Made by a program: the position numbers and the translations under genes. Below, one piece after another: positions 1 to 7,639 of a stretch of DNA of 33,383 bases. How positions within the stretch are numbered: position 1 is the first letter of the stretch; each line of letters opens with the position of its first letter. This DNA comes from a virus: positions 1 to 33,383 of IMG/VR virus record IMGVR_UViG_3300025120_011018; one strand, given 5' to 3'. The notes under the pieces were generated by a model. It was not told where the DNA came from. It searched no databases and worked only from the letters and a program-made list of their open reading frames with translations.

Positions 1-2
1 GA

Positions 3-347
3 TCGTACCATAAGTTTTTTGAAGAATTATACTTAGAAATTAGCGAAAATGCAATCGACCAAATTGCAGAATATATTAGAACACTAGACACTTACACACC
101 TGGATCTTTTGAAAGATTCGCAGAGCTAAGTGTTATTCAAGGACAACTTAAAGTACCGCGAGCAATGATAATGATGGAAGAACTGCTTGAGGACAACTAC
201 AAATTAGAGGCAATACTCAAACAATCATTTGAATCTGCACAGGCAGAGAAAAACAGAGGAATAGAAAATTTTATTGCTGAGCGTTTGGATGCTCATGCAA
301 AACACAGATGGATGCTGAAAAGTTTTTTAAAAGAGAGTAGAGAGTAA
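3..347 (+). CDS. dps: Dps/ferritin-like DNA-protection protein, 3' part only
   Basis: The open frame runs in from the left edge and stops at the TAA at 345-347; 114 residues are present and the N-terminal part, with the first ferritin helix, lies outside the window. What is visible reads like the C-terminal part of the Dps family: HKFFEELYLEI, then a long helix with IAEYIRTL, a TPGSFERFAELS segment, and a final helix with ERLDAHAKHRWML. Dps proteins are dodecameric ferritin-like shells that bind Fe(II), consume peroxide and coat DNA; the family's helix-bundle spacing is kept here. An internal ATG at 165 is in frame but would remove half the fold, so I do not take it as the start. The next gene starts inside the stop codon (TAATG). 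Family call is from pattern recognition; the ferroxidase residues of the missing part cannot be checked. Confidence 0.75.
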   Translation, partial: SYHKFFEELYLEISENAIDQIAEYIRTLDTYTPGSFERFAELSVIQGQLKVPRAMIMMEELLEDNYKLEAILKQSFESAQAEKNRGIENFIAERLDAHAKHRWMLKSFLKESRE

Positions 348-1390
348 TGGACGATAATAGTTTTGCAAGCCTAGTAGGTAAACTTAATCAAATAGACGCA
401 GGGCGTAAGCCACACGAACGACAATTTAAACCTAGTGACACACAGATCAAAGAAGGTATGAAACAAAATGATATGTCAAGTATCTTAGAAAGCATGTACC
501 GTGATACCCCATTCGAAAGTGCAAAACAAGTAAGTACCAAAGAGTTCAAGCCAGGTTACAAGCCAAAGCAATTACCAGCAGACTATAAAATGCCTAGTGT
601 AGGCCCAGTGTTAGGCACAACAAAAGATTTAAAAAATCCTACCAAAGGGTATCTTGTAGGTGAAGACGATGCTGATAATATAGTAAAAAAAATTGAAGCA
701 GACGGAGAATTTTTTGACAACATCGACTATGCAGACAAAATTGAAATGGATTCTGATGGTGTTGATATTGATATCAAGGACTATGACAAAAACGAATATG
801 ACCAAGAAGGTGCAAATGCAAAAGACCATCTTGCAAGAGCCGCTGATGCCGCTCTTGAATTACAAGGTATATTAGATGATGACGAAAATCTACCTGAATG
901 GGTGCAAGGAAAAATTATCAAAGCACTTGACTACTTAGACATTTCAAGAGACTACATGAAGCAAGAGCTTGGTGAATATGCTCCCCATTCAGGAGCAGAA
1001 GAATCATGGGATGGTGTAAATCCAACAACTGCTCAAACTGCTGGAACAACTAATCCTGGTTATGAAGGTCCAGTTGCACCTGAAGGCGAAAAAAATCCAA
1101 CACAGTTAACTAAAGTTACTAAAGAAGATAGCATTGGCAAAAAGAAATCTATTATGGATTACTTAGGTGATATTGAAAAAGCACACAATGAAGAAATGTT
1201 ATCAGAACCAGTAAAAACTTTTAAAACAGATGATGGCAAAGAATTAAAAATACACGGCAATGAAGATGACGGTTACCGTGTAAAAGTTAACGACAAAGAA
1301 TCAAAAAAATCTTTTGGAAAACTTGAAGATGCAGTTTTAGCATGTGAAACTTTTGTGCAAAGAACCAAAGATTATGCAAGTGAGAAGTAA
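347..1390 (+). CDS. Hypothetical charged phage protein
   Basis: This 347-residue protein is not recognised. It is very rich in Asp, Glu and Lys with no membrane segment or signal peptide. The middle (about 100-160) is strongly acidic, a helical stretch at about 160-210 contains AADAALELQGILDDD, a Gly/Thr/Pro-rich linker lies at about 220-255, and the C-terminal domain (about 290-345) has alternating short strands (DDGKELKIHGNEDDGYRVKV) followed by a helix, so it may be a small separate fold. The ATG overlaps the stop of the Dps-like gene by one base, implying translational coupling. Position before three other Lys/Asp-rich proteins suggests a set of virion-associated or DNA-packaging proteins, but that is only context. 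Confidence 0.6.
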   Translation: MDDNSFASLVGKLNQIDAGRKPHERQFKPSDTQIKEGMKQNDMSSILESMYRDTPFESAKQVSTKEFKPGYKPKQLPADYKMPSVGPVLGTTKDLKNPTKGYLVGEDDADNIVKKIEADGEFFDNIDYADKIEMDSDGVDIDIKDYDKNEYDQEGANAKDHLARAADAALELQGILDDDENLPEWVQGKIIKALDYLDISRDYMKQELGEYAPHSGAEESWDGVNPTTAQTAGTTNPGYEGPVAPEGEKNPTQLTKVTKEDSIGKKKSIMDYLGDIEKAHNEEMLSEPVKTFKTDDGKELKIHGNEDDGYRVKVNDKESKKSFGKLEDAVLACETFVQRTKDYASEK

Positions 1391-1402
1391 AAGGAAAAAC
1401 CA

Positions 1403-2632
1403 ATGAAAATTAATGAAGTTGCAATGCAAGAAGCTACACCAAACTATGAAGTGGATCCACAACAGTCGAGGTTGAGTGCTATTGCAGTAAAACTTATGGA
1501 TAAATCACAGGAAACTAGTGATGTAAATCTTGGTATAGCACTTGCAAGAGTTGCCACCCATTTACAAGATTACGGCAGTTCATTTGGTGCTAGAAGTATA
1601 CCGCAGTTGTTAGATATTGTAAACGGCGAAGGTGAGTACGCAGACCCAGATATGCCACAGGATAACAAGAATCCTATAAAGGTTACTAAAGAAAGCCTTA
1701 TGAAGATGATGGCATATGGCCAGAAGATGGTTGACAAAGAAGGCACTGTACAACCAGATCTCAAAGAAGATGATATTGCTGATTATGAAAAAGTAAATGC
1801 AAGAAAAATGCGTAAACGTCTAACAGATCTACGTTTTGACGTAGCAGATATTGAAAGCAATATCAGTGAACTTAGGCATTTAGACAACGGTGACTTAACA
1901 GATCAAGTTAGCACAATGATGAAATATTCAGCAGGCTTGTACTCAGTACTAGGCAGAGCAATGAAGATTGTACCTGTGTATGAAGGCGAAATGAACGAAG
2001 CTATTCCAACCAGTGAATTTGATTATGATTTAAAAAAGTTTTACGACAAAGTAATGGAACTTGAAGACGAAAACCAACACGGTGAAGTAGCTGAAATGCT
2101 TGTAAATCTGTATGGTACAAGTCCAGAATCAATGGTTATACGTGGTATTAACGGAATGCACAGTGCTCAAGGTAGCATCATGCCTGAACAACAAAGACTA
2201 CGTGATATGATCTCAAACAAGTACTACAAAAAACTACAACAAGAAGTTGAGATGTTGAAGAAAACTTCACCAGCATACACTATGAGAAATGAAGGTGTAA
2301 TATCTGATTTGTTTACCGCTACTAAAGATGAGAAGAGATTAAAGCAAAGAACTGGTGATACCTACGATGCCGCGATGCTTGACAAGCATACTAAAAAGTT
2401 TGAGAAGCAAGGTTTATCACCAGATGATGCACGTAAGTATGCATATAGAAAAGTATATGGCAAACCCTTAGGTGAAGGCAAGTTATCTGTTAACAAAATA
2501 CACAAAGCAGTTGATGCTGGCAAGTCTATGGATGCTATTGTTGGTATGTTTGCAGACAAGGGTACTACAAACACAGATGATATACGTAAGATAGTTAAAG
2601 ATTACAAATTCAAATCACGAATGAAGAAATAA
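1403..2632 (+). CDS. Hypothetical phage protein, 409 aa
   Basis: Start ATG at 1403 follows a good AAAGGAA ribosome-binding site. The 409-residue product is mostly predicted helix by eye: a helical N-terminal part with PQQSRLSAIAVKLMDKS, a coiled-coil-like stretch at about 130-200 (KMRKRLTDLRFDVADIESNI), an acidic helical region at about 210-295, and a basic C-terminal third with KKFEKQGLSPDDARKYAYRK and KFKSRMKK at the end. No catalytic motif, signal peptide or membrane segment is visible. Composition and placement match its neighbours, which supports one functional group; a structural, scaffolding or DNA-bound role would fit but is not shown. Confidence 0.6.
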   Translation: MKINEVAMQEATPNYEVDPQQSRLSAIAVKLMDKSQETSDVNLGIALARVATHLQDYGSSFGARSIPQLLDIVNGEGEYADPDMPQDNKNPIKVTKESLMKMMAYGQKMVDKEGTVQPDLKEDDIADYEKVNARKMRKRLTDLRFDVADIESNISELRHLDNGDLTDQVSTMMKYSAGLYSVLGRAMKIVPVYEGEMNEAIPTSEFDYDLKKFYDKVMELEDENQHGEVAEMLVNLYGTSPESMVIRGINGMHSAQGSIMPEQQRLRDMISNKYYKKLQQEVEMLKKTSPAYTMRNEGVISDLFTATKDEKRLKQRTGDTYDAAMLDKHTKKFEKQGLSPDDARKYAYRKVYGKPLGEGKLSVNKIHKAVDAGKSMDAIVGMFADKGTTNTDDIRKIVKDYKFKSRMKK

Positions 2633-2634
2633 AA

Positions 2635-3618
2635 ATGGCTATAGAAGAACGCAAATTAACAGGCGGCGAAAAGCGTAGCAAAGAAGCCAACTTCAAAAAA
2701 CTTAAAAAGAACAAGAAGGATTTTGTTGATCGTTATGGCAAAGAAGAAGGCGAAGGTGTAATGCATGCCATAGCCACAAATCAAGCCAAGAACGAAGACG
2801 CATACGATTCACACATGATGTACAAAGGTACAGAAAAAGAATACAGAGCTTTTAAGCCTAGTAAAAAAGACCATCACGATAGACTAATGAGTACTGGTTA
2901 CGATCACGATGATCCAGAGACCAAAAAAGTTGAAGAAGCAGATGTTACAAAAGGCTACATGGACCACATGAAGAAAGTTAACAAAGGTGAAATCAATAAG
3001 TATCCGATGAGAGGTAAAGGCAAGCCACTAAGTCAAGATAGAAAAGATGCATTGTTTGGTAAGAAGAAAAAAGATGCAGACTATGTAGAAGAAGAAAAAA
3101 AAGAAGGAACTTGGAAACCTGATCCTAAACTTAAAAATTTACGTGTAGCAGATATTCCGAGCCAATACGAAAAACGTAAAGCATATCGTGACAATCCAAA
3201 AGAGGATATAGGCGGCGAACAAAGTACTACTAACCAACGTACTCAACGTATGCTTAACTTGATCCGTGCAAATAATCCCTCTGCAAAAAATGACTTTGAA
3301 GCAATACTACTGTCACTTGCAAAAGCAAAAAAGAATTTAAGCAACGATGAAGATCAAGCAGATATAAATGCACTGCGTCAGGATGTAGATGGTTTAAAGT
3401 TACTTGTTAATCAAATGAAAGGCAAGGTTGATGGACTCAACGAGAGTGCTAGTTTAATTACTGAAGCACAATTTGACGAGGCTGCCGGTAAAAAGGATGC
3501 CTGTTATCACAAAGTAAAGTCACGTTACAAAGTATGGCCTAGTGCATACGCATCTGGTGCATTAGTTCAGTGTCGTAAAAAAGGCGCAAAGAACTGGGGC
3601 AACTCAAAGAAGAAATAA
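2635..3618 (+). CDS. Lys-rich phage protein with C-terminal Cys/Trp module
   Basis: This 327-residue, highly basic and acidic mixed protein starts two bases after the previous stop. Its N-terminal part (EERKLTGGEKRSKEANFKKL and GEGVMHAIATNQAKN) and its C-terminal module (KKDACYHKVKSRYKVWPSAY, then ASGALVQCRKKGAKNWGNS) look like small modules I associate with many marine myovirus proteins; the C-terminal module keeps two Cys separated by about 25 residues plus Trp and Tyr positions. Between them lie a Lys-rich linker and a helical segment at about 205-270 (SLAKAKKNLSNDEDQADINA). Function unknown. The module could bind nucleic acid or metal, but only two Cys are present, so a standalone zinc site is not evident. 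Confidence 0.6.
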   Translation: MAIEERKLTGGEKRSKEANFKKLKKNKKDFVDRYGKEEGEGVMHAIATNQAKNEDAYDSHMMYKGTEKEYRAFKPSKKDHHDRLMSTGYDHDDPETKKVEEADVTKGYMDHMKKVNKGEINKYPMRGKGKPLSQDRKDALFGKKKKDADYVEEEKKEGTWKPDPKLKNLRVADIPSQYEKRKAYRDNPKEDIGGEQSTTNQRTQRMLNLIRANNPSAKNDFEAILLSLAKAKKNLSNDEDQADINALRQDVDGLKLLVNQMKGKVDGLNESASLITEAQFDEAAGKKDACYHKVKSRYKVWPSAYASGALVQCRKKGAKNWGNSKKK

Positions 3619-3619
3619 A

Positions 3620-4006
3620 ATGTTACTAGAAGAATTATTAAGCGAAAAATGTTGGGACGGTTACGAGAAGAAGGGCATGAAAACCATGTTCGGAAAACGT
3701 GTACCCAACTGTGTGAAGAAAGAAGCAGTACAGCTTGGTCCAGATGGAAACTTAGTATTTGAAGACGACCTTGATGAAGATCTGAAAAAATGGTTCAAAG
3801 AAAAATGGGTTCGCTTTGGTCCTGATGGTAAGATACGTGGTGACTGTGCTAGGGGCAGTAAGTCAGAAGGCAAGCCAAAGTGTTTACCAAAATCAAAAGC
3901 TCAATCTCTTGGCAAAAAAGGTCGCAAGACTGCCGCCAATCGCAAACGCAAACAAGACCCAGACAAAAATAGACGTGGTAAGGCTAAAAACGTCAAAACA
4001 AAATGA
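3620..4006 (+). CDS. Small very basic protein with DUF6321-like C-terminus
   Basis: This 128-residue protein has an N-terminal module (CWDGYEKKGMKTMFGKRVPN then CVKKE) and a C-terminal half with FGPDGKIRGDCARGSKSEGK, PKCLPKSKAQSL and a Lys/Arg-rich tail ending KAKNVKTK. The second half resembles the small domain listed in phage and plankton proteins as DUF6321 (a memory-based assignment). Cys positions at 11, 31, 78 and 92 or so might form a metal site or disulfides. The tail composition suggests binding to nucleic acid. It starts at ATG 3620, one base after the previous stop, and its TGA overlaps the next ATG. No enzymatic motif is seen. Confidence 0.6.
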   Translation: MLLEELLSEKCWDGYEKKGMKTMFGKRVPNCVKKEAVQLGPDGNLVFEDDLDEDLKKWFKEKWVRFGPDGKIRGDCARGSKSEGKPKCLPKSKAQSLGKKGRKTAANRKRKQDPDKNRRGKAKNVKTK

Positions 4007-4245
4007 CTTGGCTTTTAGTTGCGTTGGTAACATATGCAGGTTCTCCAACACCTGATTTAAAAATACATGGCGGATTAAAGTTTCAAAGTTTTCAAGAATG
4101 CAATCGACATCGTTCTGCATACGAAGAAGCACTGACTAAGGAATTAAAACGTGTGTTTCCAAAAGTTGAGACAAGCACTATTAGATGCTTTGATAATGAA
4201 AGTATAGATAAAATGCGTAAGTACCTCTACGGTGGTGATAACTAA
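4003..4245 (+). CDS. Small hypothetical protein with hydrophobic N-terminus
   Basis: The ATG overlaps the preceding stop as ATGA. The 80-residue product begins with a short hydrophobic run (MTWLLVALVTYAGS) that could be a weak signal peptide or a buried strand, then a mixed soluble region with two Cys (about 33 and 66). No known motif is recognised. Its coupling to the upstream basic protein suggests co-expression. Confidence 0.5.
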   Translation: MTWLLVALVTYAGSPTPDLKIHGGLKFQSFQECNRHRSAYEEALTKELKRVFPKVETSTIRCFDNESIDKMRKYLYGGDN

Positions 4246-4249
4246 TTGT

Positions 4250-4411
4250 ATGACAAACTATGATTCACAAGATGCTACACGTTACACTAATGAATACCTG
4301 GCTCAAGAATATCGCAATGAAGCGGCTAATGCAAAATATAAGTTAGAGAAACTTCAGAAAGAAAATGAAGAACTTAAACTTAAAATTGCAGAACTTGAGC
4401 AACGTTCTTAA
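4250..4411 (+). CDS. 53-residue coiled-coil miniprotein
   Basis: A short frame from ATG 4250 to TAA 4409-4411 gives 53 residues. The last half is a clear heptad coiled coil with Leu/Ile at a/d-like positions (KLEKLQKENEELKLKIAELE). It fills the gap between the 80-residue gene and the glycosyltransferase with only a few bases on each side, which supports it being real despite its size. It may be a dimerisation or adaptor peptide; no function can be assigned. Confidence 0.5.
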   Translation: MTNYDSQDATRYTNEYLAQEYRNEAANAKYKLEKLQKENEELKLKIAELEQRS

Positions 4412-4413
4412 AA

Positions 4414-5112
4414 TTGACGCATCCTTTTATAACAATGCTACTGCCCACACGGAAACGTACTGCAATGGTAAAAAAAAGTGTGACCACAGTACTAGAAATG
4501 GCTACTGATCCTTCTCTAATTCACATAGCAGTAGCATACGACAGTGATGATGTAGAAAGCCACAAGTATTTTACAAGTAATCAATGGCAAATGCTAGTCG
4601 AAAACACCAGTGCAACACAAGAATCTCACAGTATAGAACGTATAGGATGGCAAGGTTTACACGAATACTATAATTACCTAGCACAGAACACAACAAGTGA
4701 TTGGTACTTTATTTGGAACGATGATGCATTAATGCGTACACAAGGATGGGATCAAGAAATACTTGCACACAAAGACTATAAAGGATTACTCAGCATGGAG
4801 TCAAATGGCAGGCGTCCTGATAGCACACTGTTTCCTTGCGTGAGTAAATTGTGGGTTGAAACATTTGGAATGATTGGTATAAATCCTGTTGATCAATGGA
4901 TTCAAGATATTACATATCCAATAGAGGCGTATAAAAGATTAAAAAGTACAATTTTTCACGACCATTACAAAACTACAGGTAATAACAACGACGAAGTCTA
5001 CCAGGAAACAAGTAAAACAAAAAAATTTACCAAACGTGCATACAAGACACCAGAAGTATCAGCAATGAAAACTGACTGGATAGAACGTTGGAAGGCAGTA
5101 TATGAGAACTAA
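4414..5112 (+). CDS. GT-A-like glycosyltransferase (paralogue of 31981-32835)
   Basis: The 232-residue product has a GT-A glycosyltransferase pattern: a first strand ITMLLPTRKRT, an AVAYDSDD segment, and the probable metal/sugar-nucleotide motif DWYFIWNDDALM at about 103-114, followed by a conserved TGNNNDEVY near residue 190. The same order of motifs occurs in the gene at 31981-32835 (VIWNDDAVM and TGNNND), so the two are paralogues. I take TTG 4414 as start because the first ATG (4435) would cut into the opening beta strand. Together with neighbours it probably modifies a phage or host glycan; acceptor and donor sugar cannot be read from the sequence. Confidence 0.7.
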   Translation: MTHPFITMLLPTRKRTAMVKKSVTTVLEMATDPSLIHIAVAYDSDDVESHKYFTSNQWQMLVENTSATQESHSIERIGWQGLHEYYNYLAQNTTSDWYFIWNDDALMRTQGWDQEILAHKDYKGLLSMESNGRRPDSTLFPCVSKLWVETFGMIGINPVDQWIQDITYPIEAYKRLKSTIFHDHYKTTGNNNDEVYQETSKTKKFTKRAYKTPEVSAMKTDWIERWKAVYEN

Positions 5113-5800
5113 GATAATTGTACTGCAAAGTAGTAGTATTTCAAAGTCAATGGCGGTGAAATGTATTGCACAAGCAAAAGAATTTGGTATTGATGCAGGA
5201 GTTTTTAACGGCATACATGGTGCTGATGCACCCGAGATACTTGCTGATCTAAAACTACGACAATACAAACCAAAAATGAAAGGCGGCAGGCTCGGAGTGC
5301 TAGGTTGTTTTCTAAGCCATTACTTCTTGTGGCAAGAGTGTTACAATTCACAAGAACCATTGATGATACTTGAACATGATGCGTACATGTTACGCCCCTT
5401 ACCAAAAAAAGTACTTAAACGTTTTCCAGATGTGCTGAAACTTGATAGTTTAGATCCGTACAGAAACACCTACAATGAAGAAATCAAAAACCAATCGCAA
5501 GAAGTACGTGTTTGGAGTTTACACGATAGAACTGACCATGGAAAGTATAAACACTACAGAGGATTGTATTCTATCGGCGGATATGGATATATTATTAAAC
5601 CGCATGCGGCTTTAGAAATAATTACACAATGTAAAAGGTATGGCTTTCGTCCTGCTGACCATATGATACACACGACTAAAAAAATTGATATACATCATAT
5701 TTCACCAAGTGTAGTCAGAATACATAAAAGCTATGACAGTCTCGAAACAATGAGAACAATGAGTTTAACACGCAATCTTGAGAAAAATAGTTCAAGATGA
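5102..5800 (+). CDS. GT25-like glycosyltransferase
   Basis: This 232-residue protein matches the glycosyltransferase family 25 (LPS-biosynthesis type) plan. An N-terminal strand (KIIVLQSSSISKSM) is followed by GRLGVLGCFLSHYFLWQEC (the GxxGCxxSH signature), LMILEHDAYML (the acidic metal-binding motif, here EHDA), and GGYGYIIKPHAALEII toward the end. GT25 enzymes transfer hexoses to LPS or protein hydroxylysine. It starts at ATG 5102 and overlaps the upstream glycosyltransferase by 11 bases, and its TGA overlaps the next ATG, so the three genes are translationally coupled. Likely cytosolic. Donor and acceptor are unknown. Confidence 0.75.
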   Translation: MRTKIIVLQSSSISKSMAVKCIAQAKEFGIDAGVFNGIHGADAPEILADLKLRQYKPKMKGGRLGVLGCFLSHYFLWQECYNSQEPLMILEHDAYMLRPLPKKVLKRFPDVLKLDSLDPYRNTYNEEIKNQSQEVRVWSLHDRTDHGKYKHYRGLYSIGGYGYIIKPHAALEIITQCKRYGFRPADHMIHTTKKIDIHHISPSVVRIHKSYDSLETMRTMSLTRNLEKNSSR

Positions 5801-6555
5801 AATTTCAAATACCAGCAGAAACTTTACTTAGGCGAGGGCAATACTTTCCTTATTTGCTTAAAAACTTTGACTGTATAACAGTTAATAATGAATCAGAAAT
5901 AGACCCTGACCGTATAGTTGTTTGGGGAGCACCATTTGACCAGTACATACATGATGCTATAAAGAAATTTCAATTGGATTACTTCTACATGGACAATGGC
6001 TATATTGGTAATTGGAATTACAAGAAGCCTTGGTATGTTAGAATATGCTACAACAATCTACAAAATGCTAAAGTAGGAACTCCGGGCAAAAGTCGTATAC
6101 AAACATTAGAACTAGACAGGTTTGAAGATTGGAATGCAGAAGGCGAATACAATTTGTTTATGACACCAATAGATAATAAATTTTTTAGTTGGTTTGGTAA
6201 AGATTACGACACATGGAGGAAAAATACTATTCAGCATTACCAAGATACAGGTGTGCCTCTAGTCATACGTGACAAGCCAGGCGGCCGTGCAAGTCGTTCA
6301 ATGCGTTTTGACGAGCTACCAGATATAATGCGTAAGGCTAAGAAAGTAATTACACATCATAGTATAGGAGCAGTAGAAGCACTGTGTTTAGGAAAGCCAG
6401 TTGAGATACTAGGAGTAAGTGCAGTAGAACATTGGCAGAATCAATTTGGGTTTGACCGAACACCAATGCTAGAACATATTGCACACTGTCAGTTTAGCAG
6501 AGATGAACTAGAAGATGGCACTGCTTGGAAAGTAACAATGGAGTATCAACAATGA
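5797..6555 (+). CDS. Capsular polysaccharide-type glycosyltransferase-like protein
   Basis: The 252-residue product has features of capsule polysaccharide (KpsC/KpsS-like, GT-B) transferases: an N-terminal Rossmann-like part with RIVVWGAPFD and YFYMDNGYIGNW, a central segment with VPLVIRDKPGGRAS, and a C-terminal ITHHSIGAVEALCLGKPVEI motif, which is the usual place where the nucleotide-sugar is gripped. It is short for the family, so it may be a minimal version. It sits between a GT25-like gene and a radical SAM gene and overlaps both, in line with a glycan-building operon. The family call is at fold level; the substrate is unknown. Confidence 0.55.
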   Translation: MKFQIPAETLLRRGQYFPYLLKNFDCITVNNESEIDPDRIVVWGAPFDQYIHDAIKKFQLDYFYMDNGYIGNWNYKKPWYVRICYNNLQNAKVGTPGKSRIQTLELDRFEDWNAEGEYNLFMTPIDNKFFSWFGKDYDTWRKNTIQHYQDTGVPLVIRDKPGGRASRSMRFDELPDIMRKAKKVITHHSIGAVEALCLGKPVEILGVSAVEHWQNQFGFDRTPMLEHIAHCQFSRDELEDGTAWKVTMEYQQ

Positions 6556-7541
6556 GATATCCAGCTCACTTTCCAGATGATCACCCAGATGATCCGCGTA
6601 CCTATGTTCCAAATATTGAATTTTATATTACTAATGTATGCAATATCGCTTGTCCTCAATGTAATCGCTTTAACGACTACAACTTTAAAGGGCATCAAAA
6701 ATGGAGTGACTACGAAGCAGAATATACTCAGTGGGCAACCAAGATTAGATTGCAAAAGATATGCATACTAGGTGGTGAACCGTTGCTGAATCCAACTATT
6801 GTTGATTGGATAAAAGGTATTAATCGATTGTGGGACAAAAAGGTACAAATTCTATCCAATGGTACAAGGCTGAATCATGTCAAAGGACTTTACAGAGCAA
6901 TGTTTTTTGAAAGCCCTTATCCTGGCAATGGTCTAGGTGAATTAAAAAATTGGATTGGAGTAAGTGTACACAATGCAAACGATCTTGAGCGCCATTTTGA
7001 GGAAGGTCATAAATTCTTAGAAGGCAATGTCAAGTTATACAATGGTACACGCAACGAAGAAAATGAACAAACCTGGGGTGCAGATTATGCTCTAGTGGAT
7101 GAAAACAGTGTAAGAGTGCATTATTGGGTAGAAAACCAGTTTACACAGTCAGCAGTCCAACGAGATCCTATGACAAACAAGTTTACATTACACAACAGTA
7201 TACCGCAACAGGCACACGACGAATGTGAGTTTGTTAATAGTATGTGTCATCATTTTATCAAAGCAAAATTATACAAGTGCGGACCAGCTGGTTTATTGCC
7301 TGAATTTGATAACCAGTTTACATTTGACATATCTAAATCAGATAGAAAAATACTACACAGTTATGAACCATTATCGGTACATGAATTTGCCCAGAGGGGC
7401 AAACAGTTCATAGATAGTATAGATGATGTAATTGATGGATGTAAATTTTGTCCAAGTAACCGAATGCCTCTGGAGACAATAGAAAGTTTGAACAAAAAGA
7501 GAAATTCAACAAGCAGTTTTACAGACGTTCAAAAAAAATAG
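6552..7541 (+). CDS. Radical SAM enzyme, twitch/SPASM-like C-terminus
   Basis: From ATG 6552 (overlapping the upstream TGA) the product is 329 residues. The iron-sulfur motif CNIACPQC (Cys 30, 34, 37) follows the strand IEFYITNV, and ILGGEPLLNP at about 72-81 is the GGEP SAM-binding motif; ILSNGTRLNHV follows. The C-terminal third has several more Cys (CEFVNSMCHH, KCGPAG and DGCKFCPSNR), suggesting a second cluster or zinc site as in twitch/SPASM-type enzymes. A longer TTG start at 6525 exists but lacks support. It is too long and differently organised to be QueE. Placed among glycosyltransferases, it may modify a sugar or peptide; the reaction is not known. Confidence 0.75.
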   Translation: MRYPAHFPDDHPDDPRTYVPNIEFYITNVCNIACPQCNRFNDYNFKGHQKWSDYEAEYTQWATKIRLQKICILGGEPLLNPTIVDWIKGINRLWDKKVQILSNGTRLNHVKGLYRAMFFESPYPGNGLGELKNWIGVSVHNANDLERHFEEGHKFLEGNVKLYNGTRNEENEQTWGADYALVDENSVRVHYWVENQFTQSAVQRDPMTNKFTLHNSIPQQAHDECEFVNSMCHHFIKAKLYKCGPAGLLPEFDNQFTFDISKSDRKILHSYEPLSVHEFAQRGKQFIDSIDDVIDGCKFCPSNRMPLETIESLNKKRNSTSSFTDVQKK

Positions 7542-7567
7542 CCTTAGGACCCAAAGAACTTAGGCTA
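7539..7567 (+). other. Hairpin at the radical SAM stop codon
   Basis: TAGCCTTAG (7539-7547) can pair with CTTAGGCTA (7559-7567), with one T-T mismatch and an 11-base loop. The stem begins in the stop codon. No T-run follows, so it is not a standard intrinsic terminator; it may protect the mRNA end or be part of the downstream structured leader. Confidence 0.45.
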
Positions 7568-7579
7568 GGGAGGGACCTG

Positions 7580-7629
7580 CCTTAGAACCGTGTTATCGCT
7601 ACCCCGGTTTTAAAAGTGCCTTACTAAGG
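7580..7629 (+). ncRNA. Possible structured leader RNA
   Basis: In the 98-base gap before the 7640 gene, CCTTAG (7580-7585) pairs with CTAAGG (7624-7629), and directly inside it AACCG (7586-7590) pairs with CGGTT (7605-7609) around a 14-base loop. The sequence GCCTTA occurs three times in this gap. The nested design and the lack of any small frame suggest a cis-acting RNA element ahead of the glycosyltransferase gene. I cannot match it to a known riboswitch class. Confidence 0.35.
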
Positions 7630-7639
7630 TTTATATTAT

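Noticed and set aside
6525-7541. Longer radical SAM frame starting at TTG 6525
   Set aside because: It adds nine residues inside the previous gene; ATG 6552 overlaps the upstream stop, in the usual coupled manner for this window.
6552-7541. Radical SAM gene as QueE
   Set aside because: It has CxxxCxxC, but it is about 100 residues longer than QueE and has extra C-terminal Cys; neighbours are glycosyltransferases.
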